Shown: piece after piece, positions 12,993 to 23,770 of the stretch
How the letters are laid out: the number at the start of each line of letters is the position of its first letter
Position numbering within the stretch: the stretch's first letter is position 1
Assembly: GCF_027942865.1 (NCBI RefSeq)
Contig: NC_134510.1
Coordinates: forward strand, 26,653,209-26,717,208
Length of the DNA stretch: 64,000 nt
Direction of reading: 5' to 3'
From: Odontesthes bonariensis
Taxonomy: Eukaryota > Chordata > Actinopteri > Atheriniformes > Atherinopsidae
Notes under the pieces: model-generated
The model's input: the letters and a program-made list of their open reading frames with translations, nothing else
Database searches by the model: none
What the model was told of the DNA's origin: nothing
Translations under genes and position numbers: made by a program

Positions 12993-12998
12993 AATAAA
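12993..12998 (+). promoter_or_regulatory. cdca3: cdca3 polyadenylation signal AATAAA
   Basis: Canonical AATAAA about 300 bp past the cdca3 stop, at the end of a T-rich 3' UTR that includes a T homopolymer near 12.9 kb. Confidence 0.7.
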
Positions 12999-13283
12999 AG
13001 CTTGACATCGACCCTGTCCTCTAAATCTCATGCCGCTGGCACTGCTACTAAAGAACAACAGATATTTCAAGTTTATCCATAAAGAAATGTAGAGTTTGTG
13101 TGTTTTAACCAAATAAGAAAACTAAAACAAAACTCATTAATAGGAGTAGTGAAGAATGGTGTGTGTGAGGAGTTTCTCTTAAACTGAGAGGGAAAAGATT
13201 GCTGTTAAGGGGTGATGCCATTAGAACCACCATATTGTATCATTAATCATTTTCAGGTTAAATGTTGGGCAGAGGTGTAAACA

Positions 13284-13311
13284 AATAACCAGCAGCTATT
13301 TGCTGGTTATT
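13284..13311. repeat. Perfect 11-bp inverted repeat between cdca3 and gnb3
   Basis: aataaccagca (13284-13294) and tgctggttatt (13301-13311) are perfect reverse complements around a 6-nt loop. It lies between the poly(A) signals of two convergent genes. It could be a transcript hairpin or a mobile-element relic. Confidence 0.6.
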
Positions 13312-13676
13312 GCAGAGCCTGGAATTAAGTATATTGAGCAGTCAGTAATTAGTTATCTATGTGTTTCTACATTGTTAACATCCAGACAAACCTGCTGTAT
13401 GATGGAAGTGGGTGTATGTGCCGCTTGCTCAACTGGATCTGAGTGCAGCATCCAGTGTATAAACCAGCTGATATACCATCTAAAAAATGATGTGCAGGCC
13501 CCGCCTACTCTTCCTGCCAGTGTGTAAATGGTGGCGACTGATAGTGAAAAGGAGTTGGAAACCATTACACACCTAAAAAGCAAAGCTTGAGCAGAAGTGA
13601 TGACATTTGATAATGGACACATTGAGCTCAACATGTCAGAAATGAACACTAAAGGCTTGTCATGCAGAATCCCATG

Positions 13677-13682
13677 TTTATT
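13677..13682 (-). promoter_or_regulatory. gnb3: Candidate gnb3 polyadenylation signal (AATAAA on minus strand)
   Basis: TTTATT on the plus strand is AATAAA on the minus strand, about 1.03 kb past the gnb3 stop at 14717. The interval 13683-14716 has no coding exon and is read as gnb3 3' UTR. The signal lies 0.68 kb from that of cdca3, so the two transcripts end close together. Confidence 0.5.
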
Positions 13683-14716
13683 AGATATTATTGCTTCACT
13701 TTGCACAGTGTTTGTCAAGTTTCAGAGAAGAGGCAGTCCACATTTTTCCAAGTTTTTTTTTTTTTTTTAAATCTATATGTACACAAACTGTCCATCAAGG
13801 TCACCTGTTACCATGCAGAGGAAAAAGTAAGCAGTTATATACACGTTCAAATGTATATGCACACAGGAGCCATTACCATCCATATGACACTCATACAGAG
13901 TCTTGTCCTGAGAAAAACCGGTCATCTTTTTTTTGTTTCTTTTTTGTAAGTGCTCAGTGAACCATGAGATACCATCTTATCATCCAAGCTGTCAATTCAG
14001 CAGTTTACCAAAAGCACTTTGCAGGTCTAACTATCAAGGGGTTAGGCCAAATAACAAGACCCAAATTCCTGTTAAATGTCGTCCATCAGTTACATACAAA
14101 ACAAACACGAATGTATCTGCAAACTATGACTCAATTTTCATTTAAAGAAAATAATTGTAAGTATCTAGGGAATCTACCAAAACTAAGAACAAATAACAAT
14201 CAGAAACATTAATGCAAAAATGCTCATATTATTCATATGACATAACCTACAGTTCGATATAAAACACAGCATATAAGTAGAGCTTGTGTGACCCTACACA
14301 GACTGTAAGTCAACACGTATTCAATTCTGTCTAATGTGCTACCATTTCCATTTGGCAACTGTTTTCAATGGGAGATCTTTGAAGTGCTGCAATAAGTGCA
14401 TCTTTCAGCCACCTAAATCATAGTTTAATTACCTATTGATAGGAATGATATTTTCTCAGCCTCTTTACCCTTTTGTCCCACCCCAAATTCCCGCATAATG
14501 TGAGAAGAAAAGTGAGAGCGCAATGTGACAGGGAGAGGAGAAAATCTTCACAATATAACCCCTCTCCAATGTTAGATAGGACTTGGCACAATTAAAACAC
14601 CCTCTTCTCACCCTATGTGGGTCCTCGACTCTCATCCCTCCTACAAACTCTTAATCTTCACTCTCTGCCGGGCAGATATTGACTGCTCTCTTTCTGCTCG
14701 CTGGAGAGGAACAGCC

Positions 14717-17700
14717 TCAGTTCCATATCTTGAGGAAGCTGTCCCAGGATCCTGTGCAGCACGCCATGCCGTCTGAAGATACGCCGATGCAGCTCACCCT
14801 GTTGTCATGACCAGCCAGCACGCCTGAACGTCAGCAAACATGAACAAACATGATGTCAGCTGAGCAAAGTGCCACTGAAAGAAGACAGCTATTGACAGCT
14901 GGTTCAGCTTCAACTCTCTCTGGTTTCCACTTGCACTCACCCACTCTCTCAGATTTAAGTGTGTCCCAGATGTTGACGTTGAAGTCATCGTAGCCAGCCA
15001 GTAACAGCCGTCCAGAATTCGAGGGGGCCAAGGAGGTCACCCCACACATGATGCCGGAGTCCTGGTAGGTGATGAGGTCCTGGTCGGCTCGCAGGTCATA
15101 CAGCTTACAGGTGGCGTCATCGGATCCTGTTATCACTGCATTGCCGTTGGGGAAAAACTGGAAGAAAGGCAGGTGGGTAAAAAATCACGCTCTTTGGAAG
15201 AGAAAGAGATACAGCTCTGCCTAAGACTGAGATGGAAGTCTTCCTCGTCCTCACCCCAATGGCGTTGATGTCACTCTCATGGCCTCCAAAGGTCTGTCTG
15301 CATGCGCCCTCCCTGATGTCCCACAGCTTGGCTGTGAAGTCACACGCCCCTGAGATGAAAAACTTAAAGTCTGGGGACACTGCCAGAGACATACAGTCTC
15401 CCTGGTGTCCGGCAAAAATTGTCTTTTGGGTCCCCGTCTCAATGTCCCATAGTACACTAAAAGGAGACAAAACAAGGACAATTATCAGGCTAGTTTAAAT
15501 ACGGAGAGGGACATAGCATCATTTTAGATCAGTAATTCATACTGCAATCTTACCAGGTGCAGTCTCCTGAGCTGGTGATGATCTCACTGTCACTGATGAA
15601 ACGACAGCATGACAGGTAACCTGGGTGACCACAGACAAACATCATGAGGCGCTCCAAGATATCAGTGGATTAAATTAGCAGAAGATCGTCTTGTCTTACC
15701 TGTGTGTGCAGCAAGCTCACGCATCACCTTGACGTTCCCATCCTTGCCCTTTAGGTTATAGATGGAGCACATGTTGTCCAGACCGCCACATGCCACGAGG
15801 TTTCCTGAGGGTGCATAGGCACACGTCATTACCCACGACGACTTCAGGGGGATGGCGCTCACCTGGGTACACACAGAAGGGAGGTGTCTTTGTCATGAAA
15901 CCGCAGAAACTAAATGGATTTAAAGCAATGAACGCACAATAAACCAGTTTTTAACATTTTTTTAGTAAGAACTTTGAGTGTGCTGTGATAGAGTTATATA
16001 TGAACACAATAATGTTAGAGAGTTAGATACTCGTACCATACAGTCTATATTAAACAAATCCTCTCAACATTTTTATTTGATTTAGAAACACATGGATTTA
16101 TCTTCCCAATGGAAGCATGAAAAAAATAGGATTTTGAAGTCTCAAATATTACAATAACAATACTCAGACACTTAACTTCATACAGCCACTGAATCTTTTG
16201 GGACAAACTAATCATCAGCACGCACACACAAAGTGTTATGAGCAGCAGCACAGCACCTCCTCCCTGCTTCTTGTCTTCACGCAGGTAGACTGACAGCCAC
16301 GAACCTTCTGGCTGATCCAATTTCTGAGGCCACCTCAGTATCAAACTAAGTGTACTACAAGATAACTACTTTCAAATGTGCATTTGGAAGTGTTTTGGGT
16401 AAGGTTCAGTTACAATACTTTAAGTCCTCAGACATCTTCCCAGAACACATAAATAAAAGGTTTTAAATGTGTGCAAAAATCTGACTGAAATACATGAATA
16501 TTTAAAGTCCAGAAATACTTAATGAAACAATTTATCATCAGTGTTAATAAATGCTACATACAAATTTAAAGAGGTTATTTGTATGGAAGTTTTTCTGTGC
16601 CATCAGAGTTTGAATACGAATTTCTAATATCGAATTTTTACAGCATCAAAATCAGACTTTGAATTTGAAAAACCAACAGTGGAAAAAAAAAATTCAGTGG
16701 AAAAAAATTCAACTTCCAAAAATTCAGTGGAAAAAAATTCAACTTCAAAAAATTCAGTGGAAAAAGAACCAGACTCAACGTCCCGGTAAACAGGGAGAAC
16801 CAATCGATCCCTGTTTCAATTCATCCAACGGCAGCCAATCAGGTTACGCTCCATTGGACAGATCAGCCATGTCCATCAACGCTGGTGATGGTGCTTTGGT
16901 GAGTGAGTTTACTTTATTTGCCATTTGTGTTAGTAAAATTGAGTAATAGATATTACTGAATATCCATTGAGCTGATCTGATGAATTGAGACAGGGATCGA
17001 TTGCTTCTCCCTGTTTACCCGGACGTTAAGTCTGGTTCTTTTTCCATTGAATATTTTTCCACTGAATTTTTTTTTTACACCGTTGGTTTTTCAAATTCAG
17101 AGTCTGATTTTGATGCTGTAAAAATTCGATATTAGAAATTCGTATTCAAACTCTGATGGCACAGAAAAACTTCCATATATTTCCCCCCAACAAAAGTAAA
17201 TCATGCTTGTATGTGTGTTGACCTGCAGGGGAAATATTAAATGGGGATAAAGCTGATCTACAAGAAAAAATTAATATTTCCGTGCGGTCAACGTCTGAGA
17301 GCTTTGCTGTGCAATGTGGAGATATATTCTGAATTATCACTCGGCGCCTGAACATCATGTTTTCCATTAGAGACAGGCAATTCAATCTTCACCTAAAGAA
17401 GGCACAAACTGTTCAAATTTCATTAGAATGAAGAGAATTAAGTGTTTGATGATCAAAATGTTATCCCGTGTTTACAGCCATGTTTTTAAACTCTGCTTAT
17501 TGAGCCAATAATGTTTGAAGCTATGGAGAAATATATTCTCATGAGCTTCATAAAGTGAGTTTTCATTTGTTTTATTGTGTGTTTGAGGATGAAAGCACAT
17601 CGGAAGGTTTTGACCACATTTGGATCAGTTTCAATTTATGGCTAAAAACACTAATTCACAGCTTCACATCATGAAAATCTGCCGGCTTCCACCACTGACT

Positions 17701-18473
17701 GCTTCAATGGGATTTTACTCCTCCTACCTTGTTGGTTGTGATGCTGTCCCATACTATGAGTTTTCCATCTTGTGAGGCACTGACACACAGCCTGGTGGAG
17801 TGAAATAACACGAAAACATATGAGTGATGGAGAGAAAGAAAAGAAAGATGATTCATTGATAATTATCGGGCACAAACAGAATTGAAGAAATCTATATTCT
17901 GAAATCTAATGTATCCTCACAATTCCATCTTGCCTATATCGACTCTCCATTTTTCTAATATCCTTCACTTGATTTAATATCTTGTAATATCTTGGCTATG
18001 ATACAAAACACATGGTGTCCTTTCAATTTGTGTTCAAGGCTTTATGTATTTACTTAGAGTCACCAGCGGACCAGTGCATAGCATAGATCTTGGCAAGGTG
18101 ACCCCTTAGCGTTTTCCTGGTCTTTAGCTGGACACGCCCCACCACAGTGATCCCAGCTGCTGCCTCCTGCAGTGTGGTGTCCTGCACCGCCTTACGAGCA
18201 GCCTGTTGAGCACGCAAACACAAACAGAGCTGGTCAGATCAATAACAGTAATCACCTACAGATGAGTGATGAATAACATTGCAGTAGTTACAGTGTCAGA
18301 CTGCTTTGAGAGTGCATCATGAACCTCAGTGAGAAGCCAAGTCACATATACTGATATAATAGATGGTCATATTGCTCTCTCGATTTACCACAGATGGAAT
18401 AAAACGGCCCACTTACAGTGATCTGGTCTTTGAGACTGTCTGCCTCCTTTCGCAGTTCTTCCATTTCACCCAT
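14717..18473 (-). CDS. gnb3: G protein subunit beta 3 (WD40 propeller)
   Basis: Gbeta pairs with a gamma subunit and binds G-alpha-GDP at the inner membrane; GNB3 is the cone-photoreceptor and ON-bipolar beta subunit. Exons, high to low: 18473-18417, 18202-18054, 17791-17728, 15862-15700, 15620-15554, 15456-15255, 15157-14941, 14823-14717; all phases agree. The start [11 protein letters not shown] and the end [10 protein letters not shown] are hallmark Gbeta sequences. The N-terminal coiled helix is followed by seven WD repeats ([36 protein letters not shown]). The model gives 341 residues, one more than the usual 340, because blade 1 reads HWSAGDSK instead of a six-residue HW-x-x-DSK-type stretch. 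GNB1/2/4 are possible from protein alone; the position beside cdca3 and p3h3 supports GNB3. Teleost a/b copies cannot be told apart here. Confidence 0.92.
16581..17177. mobile_element. Fold-back (MITE-like) element in gnb3 intron
   Basis: The left arm (about 16581-16825) and right arm (about 16979-17177) are near-perfect reverse complements: gtatggaagtttttctgtgc at the left is mirrored by gcacagaaaaacttccata at the right, and both arms carry caatcgatccctg or its complement. A possible 5-bp target duplication, TATTT, flanks it (16576-16580 and 17178-17182). The left arm is longer because a unit based on aattcagtggaaaaaaattc is repeated about three times (16685-16765). The short ORF 16659-16946 is a by-product of that tandem repeat and is not a gene. 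No transposase is present. Confidence 0.8.
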
Positions 18474-18834
18474 GGCGATGGTTGTTAGGCACTGTCACCA
18501 ACGGAGACGAGGAGAGATGTCAGCAAAGCTGGTAATCTAGAGATGAAGAAGAGGAGAAATGGGGAAACAAAATAATGGAATTCAGTTAGATTTCTTTAAA
18601 AAAAGTTGTGATTCATACCTTTATTTTCCTGTTGCAGCACTGCCTGTGCTATGATTTCATGCCGCAATTTTACCTGCACCCACCTCAACTTGTTATCCTC
18701 CCTAGTGCCGGACTCTAAGTAAGTGCTGTTTTGCAAGTCAAACGAGCCCTCGTCTACTTTGCAAACTTTCGTAAATACGCAGAAACTCACAGAGAAACCC
18801 ACAGGACACACCCACATATGAATTTACGCGTGTG

Positions 18835-18850
18835 CACACACACACACACA
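18835..18850. repeat. (CA)n microsatellite
   Basis: A short CA run upstream of the gnb3 coding start, inside its 5' intron or UTR region. Confidence 0.7.
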
Positions 18851-20937
18851 GATGATGACTGTATGCATATCTAAACATGACTTTGACAGAGAAAGTTTGT
18901 TCTTCAGATGTGACACTCAAGAACACACATCCTCACCCTGAATGTACACACAAACCAGTATGTCCTGTAATAATGTTATAAGTGTATCAGCTCTTTGGCT
19001 CACAACAAATTCAAAACACTGATAGGGGAGTTTGTGCCATTTAACACTCCGCTGAGCTCTCACCTAATGTTGATGGCTATTGAATTTAGTAATGTCATGA
19101 TTAAATGGACTATTACTAGCAGTAAACCAATCACCTAATGGTCGAACTCATACAGTGTGACAAATGCTAAGTCTAAAAAACAGAGTACAGAGTTGTTCAA
19201 ATGGGAAAGGAAGACAGCTGTACAGCCAACCTTCTCAACAATACCCTCCTCTTCCTGTTGTATGTGTGCAAATATAACAAACCTCACCTACTCTATATTG
19301 AAGCAATTAGTAGTCAGAATACTATTATCTTTATCTTACCTTAGGAATTGATAGGAGGGAATGCTTGCGTTGATTTTATCGTTTGGTCCCTGCAGCAATC
19401 TCTCACTCTCTCTTTCACTAGTTGAATGAGAGTCCCTGTCATAACACATGACCAAGAGGATTTGCCTTTAATTTGTTTAAAGTGAAAAGGAGGGGAAGGG
19501 AGTGAAGGAGAGAATGATGCGAAGAGAAAGAGACCTGATTTAATTGCTTGCCATTGGACTTTATCTGTAATGCTAAAGTGAATGGATGATGGCCTGAAAC
19601 AAGCTGAAATAAAATGAGAGAGTTGACTTCCAGCAGCGTAGCGCAACGAAACACTCCAGCAGAGCAGGTTCCCTAAACTCCTGATGGCTACATTGTCCAT
19701 AAAGCTGAAAACAGGGGACTTTATGCTTTTGTTCCAGTTGCGGAACTTACACCACTAATGAACACTTGATTATTTTCGTCGTGATATTGCCCTTTTGCCA
19801 ATGTGTTCCTGGGATCCTTGCTATTTACCCATGTGTTTAAATGACTGGGGGTTGCTGGATAGTGCATTAGCACTACCAGAGAGAAGAGGAGGCCTGTGGA
19901 GGGGAGGCAGGGATCTAACGGGGCGGAGGGTAAGAGGCAAGGCAGGAGAGTGAGTTTTAAATCCTACTGGCTGAGATTTTAAGGGAAGCCTTTTGAATCA
20001 AATCTGCTCTCATCCGATTATTGACTGCTCTTTATATCTGGATAAGAGATGGAGAAAGGGATGGGGGGGGGGGTAGATAGTGTGATGAGAATGAGGGAGG
20101 AGGCAGAGATGGAGGCTTTATGGTGGGACTGGGCCCGTGGACTTGAGTCTAAGCAGTGAATTGGGTGCTTTGCTGACAGTTCCTGACCAGTTAAAAATCA
20201 AAGTCCTGCATTCTTGCAACAACTTGTAAAAAAATATCTAAAAAAGCTCTGAATATGGCTGTTGTTGAGTTGTTTAAAAAGACAGACTGAACAATGATTC
20301 CTTTAATACTTCTGTACCTATCAGGCAATTGTAGGCAAAAATATAAATTAATGACCTGCACCGATTCATGGTAATTACATTTTTTAAGTGCATCAATGTG
20401 AAAATGTTTTTGTCAGATTTCAAGTTATCAGCATCAATTTGTGTAAAAAAAGAAGAAAAAATCACAATGCATTTTTTTATGCTATGTCTGACGGTATTAA
20501 GAATTACAAAACAAAGGGAATTTGCTTTTAACTCAGATTATCGGTGCATGAGATAATACCAGCTTTGTTTACTGCTGACATGTAAATCCCTCTGTTGTAT
20601 GTGCCATAAAAAGATAAAACACAAATAAGTGTATTAAACATGTGTCACTATAAATTCGACATCCTCATAAACTAACAATGTTTGAACAACTCTGTCATGA
20701 TGAGTGTGATGCAGTATACATATCAACCGCTATTCAACTTAAGAATGAATCAGCGTAAGAGTGAAAACATTTATGACACATTTGACTATTTAGACAAATT
20801 ATAAAAGCTGTTGTTCATAAATATTCATTCAGCCCGGTTTAATTTGACGTTTGAATCTGATTCTGAACAGCATGGCACAACTGCACAGGCTCAAGACAAC
20901 AAAGTCAGTTAACAGCAACACATGACTATTTACTCAC

Positions 20938-21060
20938 CAGTCGAAGACTCCTCTCAAGGTGTTTGGATAGACTTTAATCACTCTTCGTCCACGGATCTTC
21001 CTCAGGTCGTTAAGTCATAAGTTCAGCCCGTGTGTTACAACAGTTTCCTCTGCTCATTCA
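20938..21060 (-). other. gnb3: Possible gnb3 noncoding first exon
   Basis: On the minus strand a strong donor (CTG/GTGAGTAA, intron side ending at 20937) follows a stretch without an in-frame start. It would join 2.4 kb downstream to the exon that carries the ATG at 18473. The upstream edge is not defined by the sequence. Confidence 0.35.
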
Positions 21061-22639
21061 CTTTTGGTGTCGCACACAGTGCGATATTTCTCTGTCACTC
21101 ACACAGTCCACTGCCCCTATGAGGAACAGATGAGGATTGGAGGGATGAAGGGAGATCAGTGATGAGGGGATAAAACCTGGGATGGACAGAAAGGAGGGGT
21201 GGGGAGGTGGAGTGGGGGAAGTAGTGGTGGTAAAAGAGGTAGAAAGAGAGAGGAGACAGAGGAGGAAACCAAACAAGGTGCATGGCTGTGGGGGGTCACA
21301 AGACCTGAGCAGGGGTGAATCTGAGTCAGTGAATCTGAGTTGAAAACTAAGTGATGGAAACCATGGAGGGGAGGGAGAGGCAGGATAAATAGAGAACCTG
21401 GGAGCATGGCTTTTTATGGTGCTAAGGTACTCTTTGTAGGATCTATGGAGGCAGGAGGATTTGTTTTGTAAACCTGAGATTAAGTTAATATTAGAAAGTT
21501 GATGGACTGAGAGGGACATTGGCAAAGCAGAGACTCGACTGGGTGGAATAATCATACAAGAAATAACTGCAGCATTCAGAGAAAGTTTTCTAGTTCATAA
21601 CTACAGTGCAAACAACACAACCGAGCATGTGCATATACAGTGATGATGTACTTTATATATGTGTTACTATAGCTGTGTACAGGATCATAACCTCTGTCCT
21701 GTCAGACTACAAAAGTACCACCTTCTTGCTTTTTTTTTTTCTAAATTCACAAGCCCACCCATGTGGCTCCCAAAAGCCCCTACATGATCCCTCTGGTTTT
21801 GCTTTGCTCAAGTTCTGCTCTGGTTAGATGTTAAAACAAAACAAACCCCTGAAATCAGAGTTCTGCTTATAACTGTCTGCCTTATCAGTTAGAGAGTGCA
21901 CTCCACAGCTGTCACACATTATCTAACAAAGTAAATCACCTGTATTAGTTATGAAACAGCACGGCTTGCAGCCCCTGTGCGTGTAGTGACCACAATTCAC
22001 CCAAAACATTAAAAAAAAAAAAAAAAAGATCAAATCCTTGAATCAGCTGCTGAAGTGGCTTCCAGTAAGTTTCTGAAAACATTTTTCACCGACATGTTTT
22101 CATGGAATCCCTTCACATAATCACAGCTGCTGTTTTTTTGCTGATTGCAACAGTTTGTGAGGACTAGATGATTCCGATTTGTGTTTATTGTTAAGCTTGA
22201 ACTGAATGATTCTGAACTAAAATCTCTCACCTTGAAAAGTGTTTCTAATGACCCCATGTTGCCTGTTAAACTGAATTATTTTTTTGTTTAAAGGCACATT
22301 CCAAAAAAAAACTTGGGATGGGGCCAATTTAGGGCTAATAATGTGGCAAAAAAAATCTAAATTAATAAAAAATTGGTATTTCAAACAATTGATATCAACA
22401 GATGATTCACTATCATGATATGGGATGAAAGCTGCATCAATGAAAGGCCGAGTCTGAGGAGTAAAGATAGGCCAAGTTTTTGAACAAATGTGCATGAAAA
22501 TCATTGAAATGTTTGAAAACAATGTTTTACAAAAGAAGGTTAGAAGAAATATGCATTTTTTTCTCTCTACAGCACATAGTGTTATCAAACCATTCAAGTC
22601 ACGCAGGAACTTCAGTGTGTAAAGGGTAAGTTGGACACC

Positions 22640-23150
22640 CTCATTTTTCTATCCCTCAGACGGCTGACAGATGTCATTCATCAAAAGTTGGTATAACCAC
22701 ATTATCGTGACAAAGGATTACTGTGGGAAACCTTTGTCAAGTACTAAAAAACAGAGTTACATTCATAAATCCAACTTGAAACCGTGCAGTGTCAACTTCT
22801 TAGGGCTCAGAGGCATTTGGGATGGACCATCACACAGTGGAAACATGTATTGTTGTGAGGCAACTTAATATTCTAGATGTTCCTTGAAAGAAATGGTTCC
22901 TGTGTGCTCTGGACCAAAAACATCCAGACTATTATTAGCAAAAAATCCAACAGTCAGGCACTGTGATGCTATGGGGTTGTATCAGTGCTGTAATGGCAGC
23001 ATTAATGCAGAAAGATTTGTTGAGAAGTTAGAGAAACATATGCTGCCCTTCTTTTTTCCAAGAAGACAACACAAAAACAATGTTTTGTGTCAAAGTGTCC
23101 CCGTGCAAGACACTGAACACGTTGCCTCCGACTCGTCCATCAGTGTTTGA
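22640..23150 (+). pseudogene. Degenerate Tc1/mariner-like transposase remnant
   Basis: Translated pieces in different frames resemble the catalytic part of Tc1-like transposases: GTVMLWGCISA from about 22955 in one frame, then GSINAERFVEKLEKHMLP from about 22995 in another, where the intact family has G-x-VMVWGC-x-S, an intervening stretch and SINAE-x-Y. The upstream text (VKYC-like, then GIWDGPSHSGN) is also broken by frameshifts. The internal deletion between the first two pieces removes the middle of the domain. It cannot encode an active enzyme. Confidence 0.65.
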
Positions 23151-23189
23151 AAGGGTGTGATAGAGAAAAAAGCACCGTGTAACCTGTGT

Positions 23190-23310
23190 AGACTGAAGTG
23201 CTGTATGAGAGTGAGGTTGAATGGGTAAATGTGGCTTGTGGTGGTAATAGATCTTTGAATGGCCAGCTAGACTCGAAAAGCGCCATATAAGAACAGTTAT
23301 ATACAGCTTA
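23190..23310 (+). repeat. Interspersed-repeat fragment
   Basis: The stretch ending gactcgaaaagcgccatata resembles the 'aaagcgctatata' ends of common teleost dispersed repeats. Family not assignable by eye. Confidence 0.4.
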
Positions 23311-23579
23311 CTGTATCATCTCAACTTGATCTGATTATGGCCTGTACGTTTGGAATTTTTTTTTGCTATTTTTTGCTATTTAAGTTAAACTGATTTGAAC
23401 TGAACTGAACTCGGGCTGCATATCGATATAGTGAGAGGCACTGTCACATTACAGGGAGAAAATTCAAATTAGCTGGGTGGAGGCCCTCTGTGAGATGTTT
23501 GGCTGTTCTCCTGTGCCTGCATGAGATTTCTACTGTTTACTCCACCTTCTTCCCAAAGTGCAAAAAAAAAGAAAGAAGC

Positions 23580-23770
23580 ATCTTAGGTTAAATGGTTGTT
23601 GTAAATTGACCGTAAGAGGGAGAGTGAGCAAGTGTGGTTGTTGTCTGTAGTGGATATAGATTCCCCCGGGCTTTTCCCCGTCTCGCCCTATAACAGCTGG
23701 GACAGGCTCCAGCCCCCTCGAGACAGTGACCTGGGTGAGGCGGTTTTAGAGAAGTGGATGGATGGATGAA
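23580..23770 (+). repeat. Teleost dispersed repeat with GGATG tail
   Basis: The text runs 'aaattgaccgtaag... cgccctataacagctgggac aggctccagccccc... gaggcggttttagagaagtggatggatggatg'. This sequence, ending in (GGAT)n, is a very common fish interspersed repeat. The middle appears shortened compared with full copies. Confidence 0.6.

Noticed and set aside
15232-15498. Plus-strand 88-residue ORF over gnb3
   Set aside because: Antisense shadow of a WD40-coding exon with intact splice sites on the other strand.
16659-16946. ORF rich in Lys, Gln and Trp within the gnb3 intron
   Set aside because: It is the translation of the tandem repeat in the left arm of the fold-back element.
22217-22597. 126-residue minus-strand ORF upstream of gnb3
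   Set aside because: No domain resemblance and no supporting splice context; probably chance in AT-rich DNA.
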